A DNA stretch of 49,778 nt. It comes from Cupriavidus gilardii (lineage in GTDB: Bacteria > Pseudomonadota > Gammaproteobacteria > Burkholderiales > Burkholderiaceae). This document shows, piece by piece, positions 32,482 through 40,088 of the stretch. The stretch lies in contig NZ_VZOV01000030.1 of assembly GCF_008801915.1 (NCBI RefSeq), positions 1 through 49,778 of the forward strand. The letters run 5' to 3'. The notes under the pieces are model-generated. The model did not search any database. It worked only from the letters and a program-made list of their open reading frames with translations, and was not told where the DNA came from. How positions within the stretch are numbered: position 1 is the first letter of the stretch; each line of letters opens with the position of its first letter. Position numbers and translations under genes: made by a program.

Positions 32482-33129
32482 ATGCAACGCCTGACCCGCG
32501 ATCAGATGGCCGCCCGCGTGGCCCGAGACATTCCGGACGGTGCCGTGGTCAACCTCGGCATCGGCCTGCCCACCCTGGTCGGCAACCATCTGCCGGCCGA
32601 CCGCGAAATCCTGCTGCACAGCGAGAACGGCCTGCTGGGCATGGGCCCCGCGCCCGCGCCCGGCGAGGAAGACGGCGACCTGATCAACGCCGGCAAGCAG
32701 CCGGTCACGATCAAGCCGGGCGCCTCGTATTTCCATCACGCCGATTCGTTCGCGATGATGCGCGGCGGCCATCTTGACTACTGCGTGCTGGGCGCGTTCC
32801 AGGTGTCCGCGACCGGCGACCTGGCCAACTGGCACACCGGCGCGCCGGGCGCGATTCCGGCCGTCGGCGGCGCGATGGATCTGGCGATCGGCGCCAAGCA
32901 GGTGTTCGTCATGATGGAACACCTGACCAAGCAGGGCGAGAGCAAGATCGTGCCCGAATGCACGTATCCTCTGACCGGCATCGGCTGCGTGACCCGCATC
33001 TACACCGATCTGGCCACCATCGACGTGACACCCGACGGCCTGGTCGCCCGCGACCTGGTCGAAGGCCTGTCGTTCGAAGAGCTGCAGCGCCTGACCGGCG
33101 TGCCGCTGAAGCAGGCGCAGCCCGCTTGA
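32482..33129 (+). CDS. pcaJ: 3-oxoadipate CoA-transferase subunit B
   Basis: 215-aa beta subunit, partner of PcaI. The catalytic glutamate that forms the CoA thioester is Glu48 in HSENGLLGMGP. NLGIGLPTLV (residues 24-33) and the C-terminal GCVTRIYTDLATIDVTPDGL are family hallmarks. GAAGAGAG precedes the ATG. Middle gene of pcaIJF. Confidence 0.96.
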   Translation: MQRLTRDQMAARVARDIPDGAVVNLGIGLPTLVGNHLPADREILLHSENGLLGMGPAPAPGEEDGDLINAGKQPVTIKPGASYFHHADSFAMMRGGHLDYCVLGAFQVSATGDLANWHTGAPGAIPAVGGAMDLAIGAKQVFVMMEHLTKQGESKIVPECTYPLTGIGCVTRIYTDLATIDVTPDGLVARDLVEGLSFEELQRLTGVPLKQAQPA

Positions 33130-33216
33130 TCCTTCACCCGATGCCCGACCCGATGGCGGCGGATCGCACTGGCCGATACCGCTGCCGCCACCACTGAAAC
33201 CAAGGACGAGACAACC

Positions 33217-34419
33217 ATGACCGAAGCCTTTATCTGCGACGCGATCCGCACCCCCATCGGCCGCTACGGCGGCAGCCTGTCCGCGGTGCGCGCGGACGAC
33301 CTGGGCGCGGTACCGCTGAAGGCGCTGATGGCGCGCAATCCGAACCTGGACTGGAGCGCCATCGACGACGTGATCTACGGCAACGCCAATCAGGCAGGCG
33401 AAGACAACCGCAACGTCGCCCGCATGTCGCTGCTGCTGGCAGGACTGCCGCAGAGCGTGCCCGGCGCGACCATCAACCGCCTGTGCGGCTCGGGCATGGA
33501 CGCGACCGGCACCGCCGCGCGTGCGATCCGCGCCGGCGAAGCCGGGCTGATGATCGCCGGCGGCGTCGAGAGCATGAGCCGCGCCCCGTTCGTGATGGGC
33601 AAGGCCACCAGCGCGTTCTCGCGCGATGCGCAGATCTTCGACACCACCATCGGCTGGCGCTTCATCAACCCGGCGATGCGCGCGGCCTACGGCGTGGACT
33701 CGATGCCCGAGACCGCCGAGAACGTCGCCACCGACTACAAGATCAGCCGCGAAGACCAGGACCTGATGGCGCTGCGCAGCCAGGAAAAGGCATCGCGCGC
33801 GCAAGCCGACGGCACGCTGGCGCAGGAAATCACCGCGGTCACGATCCCGCAGAAGAAGGGCGATCCGATCGTCGTCGAGCGCGACGAGCACCCGCGCGCC
33901 ACCAGCATGGAAGCGCTGGCCCGGCTCAAGGGCGTGGTACGTCCGGACGGCACCGTGACCGCCGGCAACGCCTCGGGCGTCAATGACGGCGCCTGCGCGC
34001 TGCTGCTCGCCAGCGAGGCCGCCGCTCGCCAGCACGGCCTGACGCCGAAGGCCCGCATCGTCGGCATGGCAACCGCCGGCGTGGCGCCGCGTGTGATGGG
34101 CATCGGCCCGGCGCCGGCCACGCAGAAGCTGCTCAAGCAGCTGGGCATGACGATGGACCAGATCGACGTGATCGAGCTGAACGAAGCGTTCGCCGCGCAG
34201 GGCCTCGCGGTGCTGCGAGAGCTCGGCGTCGCCGATGACGATGCGCGCGTCAATCCGAACGGCGGCGCGATCGCGCTGGGCCATCCGCTCGGCATGAGCG
34301 GCGCGCGCCTGGTGACCACCGCGATGTACCAGCTGCACCGCACCGGCGGCCGCTTCGCGCTGTGCACGATGTGCATCGGCGTGGGCCAGGGTATCGCGAT
34401 GGTGATCGAGCGCGTCTGA
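33217..34419 (+). CDS. pcaF: 3-oxoadipyl-CoA thiolase
   Basis: 400-aa thiolase that splits 3-oxoadipyl-CoA into succinyl-CoA and acetyl-CoA, the last step of the beta-ketoadipate pathway. The active-site residues are all present: Cys90 in NRLCGSGMDA, His356 in GHPLGMSGARL and Cys386 in CTMCIGVGQG. The opening EAFICDAIRTPIGRYGG is the PcaF/PaaJ form. It follows pcaJ by 87 bp. PaaE-type thiolases are close relatives, but the operon context fixes the role. A hairpin without T-run lies downstream. Confidence 0.95.
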   Translation: MTEAFICDAIRTPIGRYGGSLSAVRADDLGAVPLKALMARNPNLDWSAIDDVIYGNANQAGEDNRNVARMSLLLAGLPQSVPGATINRLCGSGMDATGTAARAIRAGEAGLMIAGGVESMSRAPFVMGKATSAFSRDAQIFDTTIGWRFINPAMRAAYGVDSMPETAENVATDYKISREDQDLMALRSQEKASRAQADGTLAQEITAVTIPQKKGDPIVVERDEHPRATSMEALARLKGVVRPDGTVTAGNASGVNDGACALLLASEAAARQHGLTPKARIVGMATAGVAPRVMGIGPAPATQKLLKQLGMTMDQIDVIELNEAFAAQGLAVLRELGVADDDARVNPNGGAIALGHPLGMSGARLVTTAMYQLHRTGGRFALCTMCIGVGQGIAMVIERV

Positions 34420-34493
34420 GCGGCGCCCGCATTCGCAGCGCCGAGAGGACGCTCGAGCTGCGCAAGCCGCTCGATCCGCTCAAGTTTCGCGGC

Positions 34494-34520
34494 GCGCCTG
34501 CCGTTGACCGAGGCAGGCGC
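34494..34520 (+). other. hairpin downstream of pcaF
   Basis: GCGCCTGCC (34494-34502) pairs with GGCAGGCGC (34512-34520), loop of 9. No T-run follows. It could be a Rho-assisted end or RNA-stabilising structure. The rest of the 314-bp gap before 34734 shows no gene. Confidence 0.5.
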
Positions 34521-34733
34521 CGACGCTCAGCGCTGCGACAGATTTCCCAACGCAGTTGGTGCGGCCGGGCCGACTGGCTCGCCGGTCCGCCGCACGCTTT
34601 CTTTGCGCCCGAATTCGCGCGGCAGTTCCGCGGCGGCATTCGATCGGTTTCCCGCCGCATGCGCTGCTGAACTTTCGCTCAATTCCTGCTGAACCTTCGC
34701 AGTACCGGTTCCGTACCGGCATGGAGTAATCGG

Positions 34734-35465
34734 ATGTCTCTTCCCGTTGCCACGCTCGTCACCGGCGCCAGTTCCGGCATTGGCCGCGCCATCAGCGAAA
34801 TGCTGCTGGCCGATGGCGTGACCCGCGTCGTCAATGTCGACTATGCCGCCCCGGACTGGTCGCATCCCAACATGACCTTTGTCCAGGCGGACCTGACCGA
34901 TGCCGCGGCCACGCGCGCGGCAGCCGCCGAGGTGACGTCGCGTTTCGCCATCACGCGCCTGGTCAACAATGCCGGCGCAACCCGTCCCGGCACCGCCGAT
35001 ACCGCGACCGTCGAGGATCTGGATTACGTAGTGGGCCTGCACCTGCAGGCCAGCCTGCTGCTGACGCAGGCCTGCCTGCCCGCGATGCGCGCCGCGGGCT
35101 TCGGCCGCATCGTCAACATGGCCTCGCGCGCGGCGCTGGGCAAACCCGAGCGCGTGGTCTACTCCGCCACCAAGGCGGGCATGGTGGGCATGACGCGCAC
35201 GCTGGCAATGGAACTCGGCGGCGACGGCATCACCGTCAACGCGGTCGCGCCCGGCCCGATCGCCACCGAACTGTTCCGCCGCAGCAACCCCGAGGGCAGC
35301 GAGCAGACCAGGCGCATCCTGGCCAGCATCGCGGTCAAACGCATGGGCACGCCCGAGGACGTGGCGCGCGCCACGCTGTTCTTTCTCTCTCCCGAAAACG
35401 GTTTCGTCACCGGACAGGTGCTGTACGTCTGTGGCGGTACCACGCTGGGCGTCGCACCGGTCTAG
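34734..35465 (+). CDS. short-chain dehydrogenase/reductase
   Basis: 243-aa SDR with a classical NAD(P) fold. The cofactor motif is TGASSGIGRAI (residues 10-20), NNAGA at 78-82, and the catalytic set is Ser131, Tyr143 and Lys147 in YSATK. The GRIVNMASR and APGPIATELF segments are typical. Asp36 at the end of strand 2 (VVNVDYA) favours NAD over NADP. It lies between pcaF and a Bug-type receptor gene and may be cotranscribed with the latter (66 bp). The substrate is unknown. Confidence 0.9.
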   Translation: MSLPVATLVTGASSGIGRAISEMLLADGVTRVVNVDYAAPDWSHPNMTFVQADLTDAAATRAAAAEVTSRFAITRLVNNAGATRPGTADTATVEDLDYVVGLHLQASLLLTQACLPAMRAAGFGRIVNMASRAALGKPERVVYSATKAGMVGMTRTLAMELGGDGITVNAVAPGPIATELFRRSNPEGSEQTRRILASIAVKRMGTPEDVARATLFFLSPENGFVTGQVLYVCGGTTLGVAPV

Positions 35466-35531
35466 GCGCGGCCCCTATTACAAGTCGTGGCCCGCATGGA
35501 CGGCCACCGAGGAAACTCCCTGGAGCATACG

Positions 35532-36536
35532 ATGAAGTTCAAGTCGCAACCGTCGCAGGCGCGCCGCCGCCTGCTGGCCGCTGGCGTCGCGCTGGCTACC
35601 ACGTTCGCCGGCGTCTCCGGCGCTGCGTTCGCGGACACCTATCCGACCAAGCCGATCACGATGATCGTGCCGTTCTCGGCCGGTGGCACCACCGACATCC
35701 TGGCCCGCATCGTCGGCCTGCAGCTGGGCAAGGCGCTCGGCCAGCCGGTGGTCATCGAGAACCGTCCGGGCGCGGGCGGCAACATCGGCGCCTCGCTCGC
35801 CGCCAAGGCACCCGCCGACGGCTACACGCTGTTCATGGGCACCATCGGTACCCACGCGATCAACCAGTCGCTGTACTCGAAGCTGCCGTACGACCCGGTC
35901 AAGGACTTCGCGCCGATCACCCGGGTCGCGATGGTGCCGAACCTGGTGGTGGTCAACCCGAACGTGCCGGCCAAGAGCGTCAAGGAGCTGATCGCCTACG
36001 TGAAGGCGAATCCGAACAAGATCAGCTACGGCTCGTCGGGCAACGGCTCGTCGATGCACCTGTCGGGCGAACTGTTCAACTCGATGACCGGCCTGAACAT
36101 CCAGCACGTGCCGTACAAGGGCAGCGCCCCGGCGGTCAACGATCTGCTGGGTAACCAGATCGGTCTGATGTTCGACAACCTGCCGTCGTCGTACCAGCAC
36201 GTGAAGGCCGGCAAGCTGCGTCCGCTGGCCGTGACCTCGGCCAAGCGCTCGCCGGCGCTGCCGGACGTGCCGACCGTCGCCGAAGCCGGCGTGCCGGGCT
36301 ATGAAGCGACCTCGTGGTTCGCGCTGTACGCCACCGGCGGCACGCCCAAGCCCATCATCGATCGCCTGAACGCCGAAGTGGTCAAGATCCTGGCCATGCC
36401 GGACGTCCAGAAGCAGATGGCGGGTCAGGGCGCCGAGCCCAACCCCGAGAAGCCCGAACAACTGGCTGCGTTCATGAAGAGCGAAGCGGCCAAGTGGGCG
36501 AAGGTGGTCAAGGCCTCTGGCGCGACCGTGGACTGA
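35532..36536 (+). CDS. tripartite tricarboxylate transporter substrate-binding protein (Bug/TctC family)
   Basis: 334-aa periplasmic receptor. A Tat-like/Sec signal (QARRRLLAAGVALATTFAGVSGAAFA) is cut before DTYPTKPITMIVPFSAGGTTD. Hallmarks include GGTTDILARIVG, VIENRPGAGGNIGA, the ADGYTLFMGT loop, and NIQHVPYKGSAPAVNDLLGNQI. These proteins bind carboxylates and are very abundant in Burkholderiales, usually without TctAB nearby, as here. GGAGCATACG precedes the ATG at 35532, and a strong terminator follows. The ligand may be an aromatic acid or a related carboxylate, given the pca genes (inference). Confidence 0.94.
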   Translation: MKFKSQPSQARRRLLAAGVALATTFAGVSGAAFADTYPTKPITMIVPFSAGGTTDILARIVGLQLGKALGQPVVIENRPGAGGNIGASLAAKAPADGYTLFMGTIGTHAINQSLYSKLPYDPVKDFAPITRVAMVPNLVVVNPNVPAKSVKELIAYVKANPNKISYGSSGNGSSMHLSGELFNSMTGLNIQHVPYKGSAPAVNDLLGNQIGLMFDNLPSSYQHVKAGKLRPLAVTSAKRSPALPDVPTVAEAGVPGYEATSWFALYATGGTPKPIIDRLNAEVVKILAMPDVQKQMAGQGAEPNPEKPEQLAAFMKSEAAKWAKVVKASGATVD

Positions 36537-36580
36537 TCGTCGCGGGGCTTCGCGCGCCAGGCGCGCGGCGCCACGACAGA

Positions 36581-36606
36581 AAGCCGGCCTTCGGGCCGGC
36601 TTTTTT
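36581..36606 (+). terminator. terminator after the Bug receptor gene
   Basis: AAGCCGGCC (36581-36589) and GGCCGGCTT (36594-36602) with a stable TTCG loop, followed by T to 36606. Textbook intrinsic terminator. Confidence 0.93.
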
Positions 36607-36712
36607 CATGGGCGGCACGGCATTCGGATCGATGCCGGCGGGACACTTCCGGGAATGCGGCACGGAATGCGGTGTTGACTGCCGGCGCTCGCTACCGGCG
36701 GACCGCGCCGGC

Positions 36713-36741
36713 AAAAAAAAGCTCGCGACTGGCAGCGAGCT
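36713..36741 (-). terminator. minus-strand terminator of the 73-aa gene
   Basis: AGCTCGC (36720-36726) pairs with GCGAGCT (36735-36741); the eight A at 36713-36720 give a T-run in the minus-strand transcript. It lies about 100 bp after the stop at 36839 and supports that gene being real. Confidence 0.85.
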
Positions 36742-36838
36742 CGAGTTCCGGCCCACCCGGGCAGGAGGAGACATCGTTGGCGCGCGGGCAGCAGCTGCCG
36801 CGGCCTGGGCGTCGGGCGGGTTTGGGTTGGGTCTGGGC

Positions 36839-37060
36839 TCAGTTCAGGCTGACCTTGACCACCTGTTCCTCGACGCCGACAAAGCGAACCAGCTGGCGCA
36901 GCCCGCTGGGATACTCCTTGATGTGATGGCCTATCGGGGTATCCGGCAGGCGGTAATAAATGGCGCTGGACGGGGCGGCGATTCGGCCTTCCACTGCGGA
37001 GGGACCGTCGCCTTCCCAGGGAATATCCCGCTCCTCGGCGAGATCATGCGATCCGGGCAT
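36839..37060 (-). CDS. small protein of unknown function
   Basis: 73-aa protein, not recognised. The second half, SSAIYYRLPDTPIGHHIKEYPSGLRQLVRF (in part) followed by VGVEEQVVKVSLN, has strand-like patterns and no membrane segment. AGGAACAG lies upstream of the ATG, and a good terminator on the same strand follows (36713-36741), so transcription is likely. It lies in an AT-richer patch next to a nested inverted repeat and a PadR gene. Confidence 0.6.
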   Translation of the reverse strand: MPGSHDLAEERDIPWEGDGPSAVEGRIAAPSSAIYYRLPDTPIGHHIKEYPSGLRQLVRFVGVEEQVVKVSLN

Positions 37061-37148
37061 GGCGGCTGTTCCTGGTCAAATGCGGCTTTGTCTCCAATGT
37101 ATTGCAGCACCAGCCGATTTGCTATTTCACCTTTTTTAATTCTGGCCT

Positions 37149-37207
37149 AGCCATCGGCTCGATTTGTCATATTGCGAGCAATAGGGTGCAGGGCCCAGCC
37201 GATGGCT
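37149..37207. repeat. nested inverted repeat between the 73-aa gene and padR
   Basis: Outer arms AGCCATCGGCT (37149-37159) and AGCCGATGGCT (37197-37207) are perfect complements. Nearly centred inside is TATTGC-GA-GCAATA (37170-37183). It lies 74-132 bp upstream of padR. It could be an operator with two layers, a cruciform or a DNA-level recombination structure. Confidence 0.75.
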
Positions 37208-37280
37208 TGCGCGCCGCCTCCATGCGCTAACATTGGCGCTTTGCGCGCACTCCGGCGCGCATTCCGCTCCCATCGCCCGC

Positions 37281-37823
37281 ATGTCGATCCAGCACGCCCT
37301 TCTGACCTCGTTGATGGAGAAGCCCTCGTCAGGCTACGAACTGGCGCGGCGCTTCGACAAGTCGATCGGCTATTTCTGGCATGCCACTCACCAGCAGATC
37401 TATCGCGAACTTGGCCGCATGGCCGAACGCGGCTGGATTGCCGCGCAAGACGACGAAGGGGACGTGCGCAGCCGCAAGAAGGTCTATCGCGTGCTGCCGG
37501 CGGGCCGGGAGGAGCTGGTGCGCTGGGTGCTGTCGCCGACGGCCGGGCTGGATCAGCGCGACGAGATCCTGGTCAAGCTGCGCGCCGACGCGGTGGCCGG
37601 CCCGCTCGGACTGGGCGACGAGATGCGGCGGATGATCGCGCTGCACGAGGAAAGGCTGGCAACCTATCGCGCGATCGAGCAGCGCGACTTCGCCGCTCCG
37701 CACCCGGACCGCGCCCAGCAGCTGCGGCATGCGCTGCTGCGGCGCGGGATCCGTTACGAAGAGGACTGGGTGGCGTGGGGCACGGCGGTGTTGCCGTTGC
37801 TGGAGCCGGAGGGCGGGCGGTAG
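37281..37823 (+). CDS. PadR family transcriptional regulator
   Basis: 180-aa regulator. The PadR winged helix is at residues 1-85 (QHALLTSLMEKPSSGYELARRFDKSIGYFWHATHQQIYRELGRMAERGWIA in part; then RSRKKVYRVLPAGREEL). A C-terminal dimerisation part follows (PTAGLDQRDEILVKLRADAVAG, LHEERLATYRAIEQ), typical of the phenolic-acid-type group with a Vir_act_alpha_C domain. No permease or decarboxylase gene is attached. The inverted repeat upstream (TATTGC-GA-GCAATA) could be its own operator. The signal is unknown. Confidence 0.9.
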   Translation: MSIQHALLTSLMEKPSSGYELARRFDKSIGYFWHATHQQIYRELGRMAERGWIAAQDDEGDVRSRKKVYRVLPAGREELVRWVLSPTAGLDQRDEILVKLRADAVAGPLGLGDEMRRMIALHEERLATYRAIEQRDFAAPHPDRAQQLRHALLRRGIRYEEDWVAWGTAVLPLLEPEGGR

Positions 37824-37890
37824 CCCGCGCGGCAATGGTGTTGTTGCCCGCCATCGCCGCACCAGGATGTCGATATGGAATGGGACTTCG

Positions 37891-38301
37891 CTAACCGATA
37901 CCGCAGATCGCTGCCACCCGCAGCCGAATCTCTTTGAGTTCCTGTTCGGTCGCGCATTGCCCATCATAGCGGGCACTTCGGGCGATCCAATCCAACGTGG
38001 TGATTTGATCCGGCAAGGCCGCGCATTCGCGCGGCATGCCCGATATACGCACTTGCATGCGGGCACGAGCGGTGCCGGCGGGCGCGAGAGAGGTCGTCAG
38101 CGGAACCCCGATAAAGCGCTTTGTCGGGCCGTTGATTCCTGCCGGCGACAACACCAGTATGGGCCGGAAGCCCGCTTGTTCATGTCCCTTCGTTGGATCG
38201 AGGCTCATCCACCAGATTTCACCCGTTTGGGGAACTCGATGCTGAACGTCGGCCGTTGCGAACGCGCCGATTGCCGTGCCGCTCGTCGTGGTTGATCGCA
38301 T
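37891..38301 (-). CDS. MazF/PemK-type toxin (endoribonuclease)
   Basis: 136-aa toxin of the MazF/PemK family, an mRNA-cutting ribonuclease. The core begins at VPQTGEIWWMSLDPTKGHEQAGFRPILVLSP (in part), with the conserved G-x-E/H-Q-x-G-x-RP motif, and goes on with RFIGVPLTTSLAP, the loop that holds the active-site Thr residues. ATG 38301 gives about 22 extra N-terminal residues; TTG 38307 is another option. It follows the antitoxin gene by 9 bp, so translation is probably coupled. ChpB/PemK subtype not decided. Confidence 0.9.
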   Translation of the reverse strand: MRSTTTSGTAIGAFATADVQHRVPQTGEIWWMSLDPTKGHEQAGFRPILVLSPAGINGPTKRFIGVPLTTSLAPAGTARARMQVRISGMPRECAALPDQITTLDWIARSARYDGQCATEQELKEIRLRVAAICGIG

Positions 38302-38310
38302 AGACAATCA

Positions 38311-38583
38311 TCAGTCGTTATCAGGATTGCCCGCGGCACCAAATTCATTGCCTACCGGAGCTCCCCAATCAACGGTAGCCTCGACCTCATGCCCGGCTTG
38401 CAGTTCGAGGATGAACTCCTCCAGCGAGAAGGAAGGCTCGGCCTTCTTCTCCAGGACCAATTTCCCCTCAAGTACCGTCGCCTCTATCACCGCGTTCTCA
38501 GTGATATTTGCTTCTTCAGCCAAGTACGACGGAATGCGAAGAGCAAGACTGTTGCCCCAACGCTTCACTGTCAATGCGGTCAT
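38311..38583 (-). CDS. MazE-type antitoxin (AbrB/SpoVT fold)
   Basis: 90-aa antitoxin. The N-terminal swapped-hairpin DNA-binding domain is TALTVKRWGNSLALRIPSYLAEEANITENAVIEATVLEGKLVL (in part), with the WGNSLALRIP signature. The acidic C-terminal tail (SLEEFILELQAGHEVEATVDWGAPVGNEF) is the part that would block the toxin. TGGAGGAACAG lies upstream of ATG 38583, a strong ribosome site. It usually represses its own promoter; here the promoter may be the palindromic one 170 bp upstream. Confidence 0.92.
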   Translation of the reverse strand: MTALTVKRWGNSLALRIPSYLAEEANITENAVIEATVLEGKLVLEKKAEPSFSLEEFILELQAGHEVEATVDWGAPVGNEFGAAGNPDND

Positions 38584-38641
38584 TAGCTGTTCCTCCACTT
38601 TCAAACTTCGCGCGTGAGGAGAGCCCCCCGTGATCTGGTCG

Positions 38642-38716
38642 TCATGTTCGGGGAGCGGGACCGCAGGCTATATCGCGGACAGCTCCATTCTTTAGCTCCA
38701 CCGTCAACCAATTCAT
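38642..38716 (-). CDS. possible 24-aa leader peptide upstream of mazEF
   Basis: An ATG at 38716 opens a 24-codon frame (MNWLTVELKNGAVRDI at its start) ending in TGA at 38642. It lies between the palindromic promoter and mazE. The wording looks protein-like, so it may be a leader peptide or the remnant of a longer gene, but there is no clear ribosome site. Confidence 0.25.
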   Translation of the reverse strand: MNWLTVELKNGAVRDIACGPAPRT

Positions 38717-38751
38717 AACTTTGGTAACGGGACGGCTGCGGTGCGGCGTCC

Positions 38752-38792
38752 TCACGTATCTACAGTGTAGATACGTGAATAGGGGGTGTCAA
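38752..38792 (-). promoter_or_regulatory. promoter embedded in a 27-bp palindrome, reading toward mazEF
   Basis: TCACGTATCTACA (38752-38764) and TGTAGATACGTGA (38766-38778) are perfect complements around one G. On the minus strand a perfect TTGACA (-35, 38792-38787) is 17 bp from TACACT (-10, 38769-38764), which falls in the palindrome centre. A repressor bound there would block the promoter. It points toward mazEF; the other neighbour ends here, so it is not its promoter. Confidence 0.75.
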
Positions 38793-38811
38793 TCTGGCTC
38801 ACTGCAATGGA

Positions 38812-38837
38812 GACGGGGGCCAGGACGGTCCCCCGTC
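38812..38837 (-). terminator. weak terminator or hairpin after the nitronate monooxygenase gene
   Basis: GACGGGGG (38812-38819) pairs with CCCCCGTC (38830-38837). It is 10 bp after the stop (38847) on the minus strand but lacks a T-run. Confidence 0.5.
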
Positions 38838-38846
38838 CGGTTTCGT

Positions 38847-39836
38847 TTACACCAGATCCCTCACCCCAACGCCCGCGCCGACGTCAGCCAGCCCCAGCCG
38901 GCGGCGGGCCAGCGCGTATTCCTCGGCGAAGCGGTCGACCAGGTCGGCGGCGGGTACCACGCGCTTGATGGCGCCGACGCCCTGGCCGGCGCCCCAGATG
39001 TCCTTCCAAGGTTTGACCCGGTTCGAGCCGAAGTTCATCGCGGTCGGGTCGGAGGCGGGCAGCGCTTCCGGATCGAGGCCGGCGTTGACGATGCTCTGGC
39101 GCAGGTAGTTGCCGTGCACGCCGGTGAACAGATTCGAATAGACGATATCGCCGGCGGTGCTGTCCACGATCATCTGCTTGTAGGCCGGCTGCGCATTGGC
39201 TTCCTCGGTGGCGATGAAGGCCGAGCCGATATACGCGAGGTCGGCGCCCGCGGCCTGCGCCGCCAGGATGCCGTTGCCGCTGGCGATGGCGCCCGACAGC
39301 AGCAGCGGACCATCGAACCACTCGCGGATCTCATGCAGCAGCGCGAACGGCGACTGCGTGCCGGCATGGCCGCCGGCACCCGCGGCCACCGCGATCAGGC
39401 CATCGGCGCCCTTGTCGATCGCCTTGTGGGCAAACGTGTTGTTGATGATGTCGTGCAGCACGATGCCGCCGTACGAGTGCACCGCCTGGTTGACTTCGAC
39501 GCGCGCGCCCAGCGAGGTGATCACGATCGGCACCTTGTAGCGCACGCACAGCTCCAGGTCGTGCTCCAGCCGGTCGTTGGACTTGTGCACGATCTGGTTG
39601 ACCGCGAACGGCGCAGAGGGCCGGTCCGGATGCTTGGCGTCGTGCTCGGCCAGCTCCGTGGTAATGCGGTCCAGCCACTCCTCCAACAGCGAGGCCGGCC
39701 GTGCGTTGAGCGCGGGGAAGGAGCCGACCACGCCGGCCTTGCATTGCGCAATCACCAGATCGGGGTTCGAGATGATGAACAGCGGCGAGCACACCACCGG
39801 CAGGCGCAGGCGTTGCAGGAGCGGAGGAAGGGACAT
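38847..39836 (-). CDS. nitronate monooxygenase family protein
   Basis: 329-aa FMN-dependent TIM-barrel enzyme of the nitronate monooxygenase (2-nitropropane dioxygenase) family. Hallmarks: LPVVCSPLFIISNPDLVIAQCKAGVVGSFPALNARP near the start, the flavin phosphate site GADGLIAVAAGAGGHAG (His in GGHAG) and LLSGAIASGNGILAAQAAGADLAYIGSAFIAT. The start at 39836 is chosen because the barrel begins at once; GAGG lies upstream. It oxidises alkyl nitronates; some relatives act on other substrates. Single gene. Confidence 0.92.
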   Translation of the reverse strand: MSLPPLLQRLRLPVVCSPLFIISNPDLVIAQCKAGVVGSFPALNARPASLLEEWLDRITTELAEHDAKHPDRPSAPFAVNQIVHKSNDRLEHDLELCVRYKVPIVITSLGARVEVNQAVHSYGGIVLHDIINNTFAHKAIDKGADGLIAVAAGAGGHAGTQSPFALLHEIREWFDGPLLLSGAIASGNGILAAQAAGADLAYIGSAFIATEEANAQPAYKQMIVDSTAGDIVYSNLFTGVHGNYLRQSIVNAGLDPEALPASDPTAMNFGSNRVKPWKDIWGAGQGVGAIKRVVPAADLVDRFAEEYALARRRLGLADVGAGVGVRDLV

Positions 39837-40055
39837 GGCGGCCTCGGTTCGAAAAGAAGGGTTGTGGTCGTTGGATGGCTGCGGTCGATGGCTGCATCGA
39901 TATGCAACCAGTTGCATAGTGAGTCGAAAGTTAGCACGGCCTTCGCCGGCTTTCAATAGCGGCGACCACGGCCATGGCGCGCTGTGACGCCTGCGCCGGG
40001 CGATTACCGTACGGTGCCGCGCATCCGCTGCGTGGGGACGCGGTGGCGCCTTGTC

Positions 40056-40061
40056 TACAAT
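40056..40061 (+). promoter_or_regulatory. probable -10 box of the recombinase-like gene
   Basis: TACAAT lies 28 bp before the GTG start. The -35 position (TGGGGA, 40033-40038) is poor. The setting (CTACAATGTG before a coding start) is common for housekeeping promoters. Confidence 0.45.
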
Positions 40062-40088
40062 GTGCCCAATGAATCAGCAGGAGTGCAG

